Assembly (NCBI GenBank): GCA_035263845.1
Contig: DATFQY010000093.1
Location: 1 to 64,000, forward strand
Length of the DNA stretch: 64,000 nucleotides
Origin: JAWOLE01 sp035263845
GTDB taxonomy: Bacteria; Acidobacteriota; Thermoanaerobaculia; UBA5066; Gp7-AA6
Direction: 5' to 3'
Shown here: positions 50,120 through 57,284 of the stretch, one piece after another
Position numbering within the stretch: the first letter of the stretch is position 1
Layout: the number at the start of each line of letters is the position of its first letter
The notes under the pieces: model-generated
The model's input: only the letters and a program-made list of their open reading frames with translations
What the model was told of the DNA's origin: nothing
Databases searched by the model: none
Position numbers and translations under genes: made by a program

Positions 50120-50752
50120 CTAAGCCTGGATGACGCCTTCGCGGATCGCGTAGCGGACGAGGCCGGCGGTGTCGTGGATCTTCAGCTTGTTCATGATCCG
50201 GGACCGGTGCGACTCGGCGGTCCGTGCGCTGACGCCGAGGAGTTTCGCGATCTGCTTGGTCGTCTTGCCCTCCGCGACGAGCTGGAGGACCTCGCGTTCC
50301 CGGCCGGTCAGGGTGTCCTTGGGCAGGGCCGTTCGGCCGAGCGACGCGTCCACGACGACGCGCGAGACACCCGGGCTCAGGTAAATCGCGCCCCGTTCCA
50401 CCTCCGTGATGGCGCGGACCAGCTGGGCGGCGGCCTGGGATTTCAGGACATACCCGCTGAAGCCCGCCTCCAGCGCCGCGAGAACGTAGTGGCTCTCGGT
50501 ATGGACCGTCAGGGCGATCGTGCGAACGGTTGGGTTGGCATGGATGATCGACCGGCCCGTTTCGATGCCGTTTAAGAGAGGCATGGCAAGGTCGAGGATG
50601 GCGATGTCCGGCATGAGCTCCCGGGCGAGCCGCAGGGCATCGCGCCCGTCGGAGGCCTCGCCGACGACGTCGAAGCCCTCCCGCTCGAGCAGGGCTTTGA
50701 GGCCCTGCCGGACGACGACGTGGTCGTCGGCGAGGAGAATCCGGCTGGCTAT
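50120..50752 (-). CDS. NarL/LuxR-family response regulator
   Basis: 210 aa if started at ATA 50752. The receiver domain has the acidic pair in ILLADDHVVVRQG, phospho-Asp in DIAILDLAMP, and the Lys in GYVLKS. The LuxR HTH follows (LTGREREVLQLVAEGKTTKQIAKLLGVSARTAESHRSRIMNKL). No ATG, GTG or TTG lies near the domain start. The only plausible initiator is ATA, which overlaps the kinase TAG stop as ATAG, the same 4-nt arrangement seen elsewhere in the genome. Partner of the kinase immediately upstream. Confidence 0.85.
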   Translation of the reverse strand: MASRILLADDHVVVRQGLKALLEREGFDVVGEASDGRDALRLARELMPDIAILDLAMPLLNGIETGRSIIHANPTVRTIALTVHTESHYVLAALEAGFSGYVLKSQAAAQLVRAITEVERGAIYLSPGVSRVVVDASLGRTALPKDTLTGREREVLQLVAEGKTTKQIAKLLGVSARTAESHRSRIMNKLKIHDTAGLVRYAIREGVIQA

Positions 50753-51885
50753 GACGGCCTCTCGAGCGGGACGGCGACCGAGATCTCGGTTCCCTGTCCG
50801 GGAATCGAACGGATCAGGACGCGGCCGCGGACGGCGTCCAGCCGCTCGCGGATCCCGAGAAGGCCGAGGCCTCTTCGCCGGCCCTCCGCGCGGAACCGGA
50901 CCGTCTCGAAGCCGACGCCGTCGTCGCGGATGACGCAGCGAAGCGACCCGCGCTCCCGGGCGAGCCGGATCGTCGCGGCGCTGGCCCGCGAGTGGCGGCC
51001 GATGTTGGCGAGCGCTTCCTGGACGACGCGGTAGATCGTCGTCTCGATCGACGGGTCGAGCCGGCCCTGCGTGGAACCTTCGACACGAATCGGGATGCCG
51101 GTGCGCGAGGAGAAGCCTTCCGCGAGGAACTCGAGGGCGGGCGCGAGGCCGAGGTCGTCGAGGATCGTGGGACGAAGCTCGTGCGAGAGGCGCCGCAGCC
51201 GATCCTCCATCTCGTCGAGGTAGCCGGCGACCACCCTCAGGTGGTCCAGCCCGGACTCGGGCAGTTCCCGGGCGACCTCGGCGAGGGCAAGATGGATCGA
51301 CGCCGTGACCTGCCCCGCCTCGTCGTGGAGTTGATGGGCGATCCGCTGCGCCTCTTCCTCGCGGGCGCGCAGGTAGCGCGTGGAGAGGACACGAAGGGCG
51401 TCGCGATGCTCCACGATGCGGCGATAAAGGGCGCGGTGCTGCCTTTCGCTCTCCTTCAACCGCTGCTCGACCCTCTTTCGACGTGTGATGTCGCGGACCG
51501 CGCAGAGGAGCCGTGTCGGCCGGCGGGAGGCGGCCCCGACCGGAAGAATGGCGACGGCCGTCTCGATCGGCGCCGTCCCGCGAGGCTGGAGGCGGATTTC
51601 CCATTCGCGGACTCTCGGTCGCCCCCCCTCGCGCAGGCGGGCGAGCTTCGATCGGAAGGCGGGCCGCTGGTCGGGAAGGACGAACTGCGTCAGCTGGCGG
51701 CCGAGTAGGCTCCGGCGGGGAACCCGCAGAAGGCGCGAGGCGTACTTGTTGGCTTCCCGGATGTTCCCCTCCGCGCTCGTCACGAGCAAACCGTCCGGCG
51801 CGCAATCGAAGATCTCGAAGTAGCGCCGAAAGTCCTCGTCCGGCCCCGGGCCGGAATTGGACTGGCGGAAGACGGATTGTTCGAT
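50749..51885 (-). CDS. NarX/DegS-type sensor histidine kinase with PAS domain
   Basis: 378 aa if started at ATC 51885, which has a perfect GGAGGTG 5 nt upstream. The first in-frame standard codon (TTG 51789) would cut off the start of the PAS domain (FRRYFEIFDCAPDGLLVTSAEGNIREANKYASRLL). PAS is followed by a HisKA_3 region with the phospho-His in RIAHQLHDEAGQVTASIHLAL, and HATPase_c with YRVVQEALANIGRHSRA, DDGVGFE and GLGLLGIRERLDAVRG. No membrane segment, so a cytoplasmic sensor. Coupled to the response regulator. Confidence 0.85.
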   Translation of the reverse strand: MEQSVFRQSNSGPGPDEDFRRYFEIFDCAPDGLLVTSAEGNIREANKYASRLLRVPRRSLLGRQLTQFVLPDQRPAFRSKLARLREGGRPRVREWEIRLQPRGTAPIETAVAILPVGAASRRPTRLLCAVRDITRRKRVEQRLKESERQHRALYRRIVEHRDALRVLSTRYLRAREEEAQRIAHQLHDEAGQVTASIHLALAEVARELPESGLDHLRVVAGYLDEMEDRLRRLSHELRPTILDDLGLAPALEFLAEGFSSRTGIPIRVEGSTQGRLDPSIETTIYRVVQEALANIGRHSRASAATIRLARERGSLRCVIRDDGVGFETVRFRAEGRRRGLGLLGIRERLDAVRGRVLIRSIPGQGTEISVAVPLERPS

Positions 51886-51995
51886 TCTTCCACCTCCAGG
51901 AACGGTGCGACCCGACGGGCGCCGGGCCGACTCGAAGTCTGAGCCTTACTACTTAACCCGGCGCGGCGAGAAATGCAACCCGCGCGGACCCGATC

Positions 51996-52916
51996 TCAGG
52001 GATTTCGAAAAGATGAGGCTGTGATCGGGATCCCTTTCTCGAGAGGGGTCCAGGGCGGCAGCCCGAAGTCGCGGCGGATCGCGGAGCCGTCGAGCACGCT
52101 CCTGCGCTGCTCGCCGGGAGGAAGGGGAACGTGCTCGGCGGGCTCGCGGTAGTCCAGGGCGCCGGCGATCCTCTCGAACAGCTCGTTGACGGAAGTCTCG
52201 ACGCCCGTGCCGAGGTTCCACGTCCCGGTCCTGCCGCCGGCGGCGGCGCGGGAGGCCGCCTCGACGAGATCGCCCACGAAGACGTAGTCGCGAGTCTGGT
52301 TGCCGTCGCCGCGGATCTTCGGCCGGCGGCCGTTCAAGATGTCGTCGGCGAAGATCGCCACGACACCCGCCTCGCCGGTGCCGTCCTGGCCCGGGCCGTA
52401 GACATTGGCGTATCGGAAGATCTGGGTCTGGAAGCCGTGAACCGCCTCGTAGTAGTGCAGGTATTTCTCGATCGAGAGCTTGGCGCAGCCGTACGGGGAG
52501 ACGGGATTGGTGGGGTGCGATTCGGGCGCGGGCGCGCCGGCCTCCGGCTCGCCGTAGATCGCTCCGCCGGTGGAGGAGAACAGGACCCGGCGAACGCTCG
52601 CGTTCCGGCAGGCCTCGAAGAGCCGGAGAGACCCCAGGATGTTCGCGCGGGCGTCGTGGAGCGGGTCCAGGACGCTGTGCCGTAGGTCCACGTGCGCGGC
52701 GTGGTGCGAGACGAAGTCGATCTGTTCGTCGCGCAGAAGGGACTCGAGATCCGCCTCGGAGATATCGACGCGGACGAAGCGAGCCTTCGGCGGCACCTTC
52801 TCGCGGCGGCCCGAGGACAGGTCGTCCACGACGACGACGCGGTGCCCGTCGGCGAGATGCCTCTTCGCCATGTGCGAGCCGATGAAACCGGCCCCGCCCG
52901 TGACGAGGATGTTCAT
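51996..52916 (-). CDS. NAD-dependent epimerase/dehydratase (UDP-glucose 4-epimerase-like)
   Basis: 306 aa short-chain dehydrogenase of the extended type. MNILVTGGAGFIGSHMAKR is the NAD-binding loop. The active site is SSTGGAIYGE with the Ser/Thr, and SPYGCAKLSIEKYLHYY with YxxxK. IFRYANVYGPGQDGTGEAGVV and the RDYVFVGDLVEA phrase match GalE-like epimerases. Substrate cannot be read from sequence alone. The ATG gives the classic N-terminus. Its start lies 14 bp from the divergent glycosylase gene, so promoters must lie within the coding sequences. Confidence 0.88.
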   Translation of the reverse strand: MNILVTGGAGFIGSHMAKRHLADGHRVVVVDDLSSGRREKVPPKARFVRVDISEADLESLLRDEQIDFVSHHAAHVDLRHSVLDPLHDARANILGSLRLFEACRNASVRRVLFSSTGGAIYGEPEAGAPAPESHPTNPVSPYGCAKLSIEKYLHYYEAVHGFQTQIFRYANVYGPGQDGTGEAGVVAIFADDILNGRRPKIRGDGNQTRDYVFVGDLVEAASRAAAGGRTGTWNLGTGVETSVNELFERIAGALDYREPAEHVPLPPGEQRRSVLDGSAIRRDFGLPPWTPLEKGIPITASSFRNP

Positions 52917-52930
52917 AATTCGCGGTTCGC

Positions 52931-53608
52931 ATGATACCCGCACCCGACCGGAGGCTTCACTTCGATCCGGATCGTTTCGGCCTGCGGCCGGCTCCTCGAG
53001 ATTTTTTTCGAAGGGACACCGTCCGCGTCGCTCGCGACCTGATCGGCGCCTGGTTCGCGAGGCGGTATCGAGGAAGCTGGTACGGCGGGCGGATCGTCGA
53101 GACCGAGGCGTACGTCGGGCCGGCCGACGCGGCGGCGCACTCCTGGAAGGGGCGGCGGACAAAGCGGGTCGAGTCGATGTACGCCGACGGCGGCACGCTC
53201 TACGTCTTCTTCGTTTACGGGATGCACCACTGCGCCAACGTCGTGACGCGGAGCCCGGGCGACCCGCAGGCCGTCCTGCTGCGAGCGGCGGAAGGCCCGG
53301 AGGGAGCCCCGGCGCGCCTGCTCGCCGGACCGGCGCGGCTCTGCGCGGCGATGGGGATCACGAAGTCGGCGAGCGGGCTCGACCTCGTGGAGGGGGGAAC
53401 GTATCGCGTCTTCCTCCCGAGAAAGCGCAGGCGGAAGATCGGAGTCTCGGCGAGGATCGGAGTGGATTACGCGGGGGAGGCGGCGGGGTGGCCGCTGCGG
53501 TTCTTCGACGAGTCGTCGGAGGCGGTCTCGGTGAGGGCGCCGAGGCCTATCTCCCGCCTTTCCAGCGGATCACGCCGTCTTTCCAGAGGCGCTGGAAGAT
53601 CATCATGA
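52931..53608 (+). CDS. DNA-3-methyladenine glycosylase (AAG/MPG family)
   Basis: 225 aa. Removes alkylated and deaminated purines from DNA. Family motifs are FFRRDTVRVARDLIGAWF, GGRIVETEAYVGPADAAAHSW (catalytic Glu in ETEAY), YADGGTLYVFFVYGMHHCANVV (Tyr) and VLLRAAEP-like AVLLRAAEGPEG, RLLAGPARLCAAMGI. The last 25 residues (RAPRPISRLSSGSRRLSRG) extend beyond the domain and overlap the convergent PATAN gene by 62 bases; the true functional end may be earlier. Confidence 0.9.
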   Translation: MIPAPDRRLHFDPDRFGLRPAPRDFFRRDTVRVARDLIGAWFARRYRGSWYGGRIVETEAYVGPADAAAHSWKGRRTKRVESMYADGGTLYVFFVYGMHHCANVVTRSPGDPQAVLLRAAEGPEGAPARLLAGPARLCAAMGITKSASGLDLVEGGTYRVFLPRKRRRKIGVSARIGVDYAGEAAGWPLRFFDESSEAVSVRAPRPISRLSSGSRRLSRGAGRSS

Positions 53609-54680
53609 CCTCCAGCTCCTTCATGGGCGAGATCTTCATGATCGCCTTGACGTCCCAGTGGCTGTTGATCCGGGAGAGAACGAAGCCCTCGTGGGGAGAG
53701 AACGTGCGCTCGGTCAGCTCGGTGATCGAGATCGCGAGCTCGGGGACCTTTTCTCCTGTTACGCCGTCGGTGTCGAGCCGCGAGCGGATCTCCCGTTCCG
53801 CCTCGCGCACAGCCTCGGTGGCGCGCCCGTCGAAAGGCGCGAGGTCCGACGCAACCTTGAACATCCGGTAGGCGGCCTGCGGGTCCTCCCGCAGCGACGC
53901 GCGGCCCCTCTCGAGGAAGTTCTCGACATCCAGCTCGATCGAGTCCCCGTTTCCCGCCGCCGCGACCGCCTTGCGCCGTGGGATCGCGTCCGCCAGGACC
54001 ATCCACCCGTTCGTGAGGCCTTCGTAGACGAACCGCGCGACGCTGAACTCGGCGTTGTGCGTCTGGAGCGCGATCTCCTCGATCGAGCTCTGCCCGTCGA
54101 TGTGGGGGACCATGAGGCGCTCGCGCTCGGCCAAATCCTCGAGGTTCACGAGGCCGGTGATCATCGGCACGACCTCGGCGTCGGGCACGCGCTGGCGAAT
54201 CATCTTCCACTCGTCGTAGCGGTGGAGCCCCTCGAGGATGATGCCCGTCAGGTCGAGCGACAAGGGAACCATCTTCAGATCGGACTGCTCGCCTTCCGCG
54301 AACTCGAACGTTCCGTCCTCCCAGAGGAAGATGTCGTAGATGGATTCCTCCGCCTTGCGCCGCATCAGGCGCAGCAGGTCCGTCTCGGAGATGGCGTTGA
54401 TCATCAGTAAGATCCGGCCGAGCAGGATCTTGGACTCCTCCTGGACCTCCATCGCCTTCTTCAGCTCGTCCTCGGTGATGTAGCCGTGGGAGACGAGGAA
54501 CTGCCCGAGGTATTCCCGCCGGTCCGAGGAGGAGGTGAAGTTGATCCGGCCATTCTCGAAGTAGAGCCGTTTCTGGACGCCGTGCCCCTCGACGAGTAGG
54601 GTCCCCGTCTTCTGGCCGAGGGCCAGCCATTGGAGCAGCTCGGAGAGCTGCATCGTCTTCAGGTTTCCTGAGATTCCCAC
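53547..54680 (-). CDS. DUF4388/PATAN-domain protein
   Basis: 377 aa. MGISGNLKTMQLSELLQWLALGQKTGTLLVEG with KRLYFENGRINFTSSS is the start of a PATAN (DUF4388) domain, a module linked to signalling and motility proteins such as PatA. Helical parts follow (SQFLVSHGYITEDELKKAMEVQEE, similar to the GspE/PilB N-terminal domain). A C-terminal region has a short TPR-like stretch (FLERGRASLREDPQAAYRMFKVA). No receiver domain. A scaffold for a signal pathway is likely but unproven. Confidence 0.78.
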   Translation of the reverse strand: MGISGNLKTMQLSELLQWLALGQKTGTLLVEGHGVQKRLYFENGRINFTSSSDRREYLGQFLVSHGYITEDELKKAMEVQEESKILLGRILLMINAISETDLLRLMRRKAEESIYDIFLWEDGTFEFAEGEQSDLKMVPLSLDLTGIILEGLHRYDEWKMIRQRVPDAEVVPMITGLVNLEDLAERERLMVPHIDGQSSIEEIALQTHNAEFSVARFVYEGLTNGWMVLADAIPRRKAVAAAGNGDSIELDVENFLERGRASLREDPQAAYRMFKVASDLAPFDGRATEAVREAEREIRSRLDTDGVTGEKVPELAISITELTERTFSPHEGFVLSRINSHWDVKAIMKISPMKELEVMMIFQRLWKDGVIRWKGGR

Positions 54681-54725
54681 CTGGTCGTATTTTAGCCGGA
54701 AGGGGAAGTGGCGGAGCGGGCGAGG

Positions 54726-55904
54726 TCACTCCATCGGCGGGTTGTAGGCGGGAACTCCCGTGACCGCCTCGCCGATGACCAGGGTGTGGATGTCGTGGGT
54801 GCCCTCGTAGGTGTAGACGCTCTCGATGTTGGCGAGGTGGCGGAAGACCGGGTACTCGTTGACGACCCCGTTGGCCCCGAGGGTCTCCCGGGCTAGCTTC
54901 GCGCACTCCCGCGCGACCCAGACGTTGTTGCGCTTGGCCATGGAGACGTGGTGGGGCCGCATCGTTCCGGCGTCCTTCATCTTGGCCAGGCGCCACGCGA
55001 GGAGCTGCCCCTTCGTAATCTCGGTGATCATCCAGGCCAGGCGCTCCTGGACGAGCTGGTGCGACGCGATCGGCCGTTCGCGCCACTGCTTGCGGCTCTT
55101 GGCGTAGTCGAGCGCCGCCTGGTACGTCGCCATCGCGCTTCCCAGGGCGCCCCAGGCGATCCCGTAGCGCGCCTGAGTGAGGCACGAGAGCGGTCCCTTG
55201 AGCCCTTTCACCCCCGGCAGCAGGTTGGCTGCCGGGATCCGGCAGTCCTCGAACGCCAGCTGCGAGGTCACCGAGGCGCGCAGCGACATCTTTCCCTTGT
55301 GTTCGAACGTCGAGAAACCCTTCGTTCCCTTCTCGACCAGGAAGCCGTGGACGACGCCGTCGAGCTTGGCCCAGACGAGCGCGACGTCGGCGATGGAGCC
55401 GTTGGTGATCCACGCCTTGGCGCCGTTGAGAACGAAAGAGTCGCCGTCCTTGCGGGCGACGGTGCGCATCCCTGCGGGGTTCGATCCGAAGTCCGGCTCC
55501 GTCAGTCCGAAGCATCCGATGGCCTTCGCCTTCGCGAGCGCCGGGATCCAGCGGTCCTTCTGCTCCTTCGAGCCGAACGCGTGGATCGGGTACATCACGA
55601 GCGCGGACTGGACGGAGACGAAGGAGCGAAGCCCCGAGTCGCCGCGCTCGAGCTCCTGCATCACCAGGCCGTAGGCGACGTTGTCGAGGCCGGGCAGGCC
55701 GTAGTCGGACAGGGTTGCCCCGAAGAGCTGCATCTCCGCCATCTCCGGGACGAGCTCCCTGGGGAAACGCCCTTCCCAGGCCGCCTCTTCGATGACGGGA
55801 AGGACCTTCTCCTCGACCCAACCACGGACCGTGTCGCGGACGAGGCGCTCCTCTTCCGTCAGGAGCGAGTCGAATTCCAGGTAATCCACGCCTGCTGTCG
55901 TCAT
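54726..55904 (-). CDS. acyl-CoA dehydrogenase, glutaryl-CoA-dehydrogenase-like
   Basis: 392 aa flavoenzyme. IGCFGLTEPDFGSNPAGMRT is the first acyl-CoA dehydrogenase signature (FAD site), and QLVQERLAWMITEITKGQLLAWRL and the RETLGANGVVNEY segment follow. The end, NIESVYTYEGTHDIHTLVIGEAVTG, contains the catalytic Glu in TYEGTHDIH, typical of GcdH. GcdH oxidises and decarboxylates glutaryl-CoA to crotonyl-CoA in lysine/tryptophan breakdown. The exact substrate is inferred; no other degradation gene is adjacent. Confidence 0.85.
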   Translation of the reverse strand: MTTAGVDYLEFDSLLTEEERLVRDTVRGWVEEKVLPVIEEAAWEGRFPRELVPEMAEMQLFGATLSDYGLPGLDNVAYGLVMQELERGDSGLRSFVSVQSALVMYPIHAFGSKEQKDRWIPALAKAKAIGCFGLTEPDFGSNPAGMRTVARKDGDSFVLNGAKAWITNGSIADVALVWAKLDGVVHGFLVEKGTKGFSTFEHKGKMSLRASVTSQLAFEDCRIPAANLLPGVKGLKGPLSCLTQARYGIAWGALGSAMATYQAALDYAKSRKQWRERPIASHQLVQERLAWMITEITKGQLLAWRLAKMKDAGTMRPHHVSMAKRNNVWVARECAKLARETLGANGVVNEYPVFRHLANIESVYTYEGTHDIHTLVIGEAVTGVPAYNPPME

Positions 55905-55970
55905 GAGGACGCGATGCTATCGCACGGCCGCGGGCCGTCCGGCGGCGGCTGAAATAGACTTTCGCCGCGC

Positions 55971-56237
55971 ATGAGCGTGTTCATCGGCGGGTCGGCGTAC
56001 AACATGGTGCGGGACATCGCCGACGGTTACATCATCGCCACGGAGCGCACGTTCCGCAACTTCGGAGGCAAGGAGCTCGCGGACTTTCAGCAGGAGGCCA
56101 CCCGGCTCGTCCAGGAAGTCCGGGCCGACCAGCCCGCGCTGACGGACACGATGGCGATCCAGAGGCGCCAGCGCCGCCTGCAGCGCCTCATGCAGTCGTT
56201 GTCGATCGTGGGCGCGATCGTGCAGAGACGGCGGTAG
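55971..56237 (+). CDS. small hypothetical protein
   Basis: 88 aa. MSVFIGGSAYNMVRDIADGYIIATERTFRNFGGKELADFQQEATRLV is followed by a basic helical stretch (MAIQRRQRRLQRLMQSL). Predicted cytoplasmic and mostly helical; no family recognised. The next gene's ATG follows its TAG without a gap, which supports its reality. A -10-like TAGACT lies at 55955-55960, 10 nt before the ATG, so its message may also have a very short leader. Confidence 0.6.
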   Translation: MSVFIGGSAYNMVRDIADGYIIATERTFRNFGGKELADFQQEATRLVQEVRADQPALTDTMAIQRRQRRLQRLMQSLSIVGAIVQRRR

Positions 56238-57284
56238 ATGCGGCTTTCCGCCCTCCGCCGAGAACTCGTCTCGACGCTCCGGGGATTCGCGCCGAAGGGC
56301 TGGATGCGCTCCGAGTGGGACCGCCGCGCCCGGGAGGACGCGAAACGGTTCATCGCCTGCGGCACCTCCGAGACCGACGAGGCATTCTGGGATTCCGGCC
56401 GGCGGGATCTCAACGACCGGGTCCTGCGGGACATCGAGCTCGACGCCGCGGCCCGCACGCTCGAGATCGGATGCGGGATGGGCAGAATCCTGCGGCCGAT
56501 GTCGGAGCGCGTCGAGAAGGCTTTCGGCGTGGACATCTCCGCGGGGATGGTCGCCCACGCCCGCGAAGCGCTCCAGGACCGGGAAAACGTCGGCGTCTCC
56601 GTCACGGACGGGACCCTGTCGGAGTTTCCGGACGCGTCGCTCGATTTCGTCTACTCCTACATCGTCTTCCAGCACATTCCCAGCAAGAGGGCCGTCGCTC
56701 GGTACATCCGCGAGGCGGCGAGGGTCCTGAAGGGCTCGGGAGTCTTCCGCTTCCAGGTGGACGGCCGCGAGCGCCCGAACCGGGAGGTTCCCGACACGTG
56801 GCTCGGAGTCTGGTACGACGCCGGGGAACTCCGAGCGGAGCTCCGCCGCCGCCGGTTCCACGTCGCCGCGGTGTGGGGGGAGGGCACGCACTACCTCTGG
56901 ATGACGGCGCGGAGAAAGGGCGGCTTCGGCCGGCCGGAATCCCAGGCGGTCCGCGTTCGGCGCCGGAGATGGAACCGCGAGGCCCTCGAGGCCGCCCTCG
57001 CGAGGATGGGGCACGACGCGTCGCAGGGCGCCCGGCGGATCCTCGCGGGACGCTGGTCTCTCCGGGAAGCGTCGGACAAGCTCCTCCGGGAGGGAAGCAA
57101 CCTCGATCCGGAAACGTTCGTTCGCCGCGCCTACGAGGTCCTCCTCGCCCGGGAGGCGGACGTGCACGGCCTGGCCTTCTACTCGAAGGAGATCTCGGCC
57201 GGGATTCCCCGGTCGAACACGGTGGATTGCCTGCTCGGCTCCTCCGAGCTCGAGGACCGGCTGCGGCCGCTGGACGCCGCTTGA
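56238..57284 (+). CDS. class I SAM-dependent methyltransferase with C-terminal DUF4214
   Basis: 348 aa. SAM motif I is ARTLEIGCGMGRIL, followed by FGVDISAGMVAHARE (motif II acidic residue), LDFVYSYIVFQHIPSKRAVARYIREAARVLKGSG (motifs IV-VI). From about residue 290 a DUF4214 domain is visible (FVRRAYEVLLAREADVHGLAFYSKEISAGI). DUF4214 often occurs in surface-polysaccharide or glycan enzymes, so a methylation role on glycans is plausible but unproven. Start adjoins the upstream stop directly; the end shares one base with the next ATG (TGATG). Confidence 0.8.
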   Translation: MRLSALRRELVSTLRGFAPKGWMRSEWDRRAREDAKRFIACGTSETDEAFWDSGRRDLNDRVLRDIELDAAARTLEIGCGMGRILRPMSERVEKAFGVDISAGMVAHAREALQDRENVGVSVTDGTLSEFPDASLDFVYSYIVFQHIPSKRAVARYIREAARVLKGSGVFRFQVDGRERPNREVPDTWLGVWYDAGELRAELRRRRFHVAAVWGEGTHYLWMTARRKGGFGRPESQAVRVRRRRWNREALEAALARMGHDASQGARRILAGRWSLREASDKLLREGSNLDPETFVRRAYEVLLAREADVHGLAFYSKEISAGIPRSNTVDCLLGSSELEDRLRPLDAA

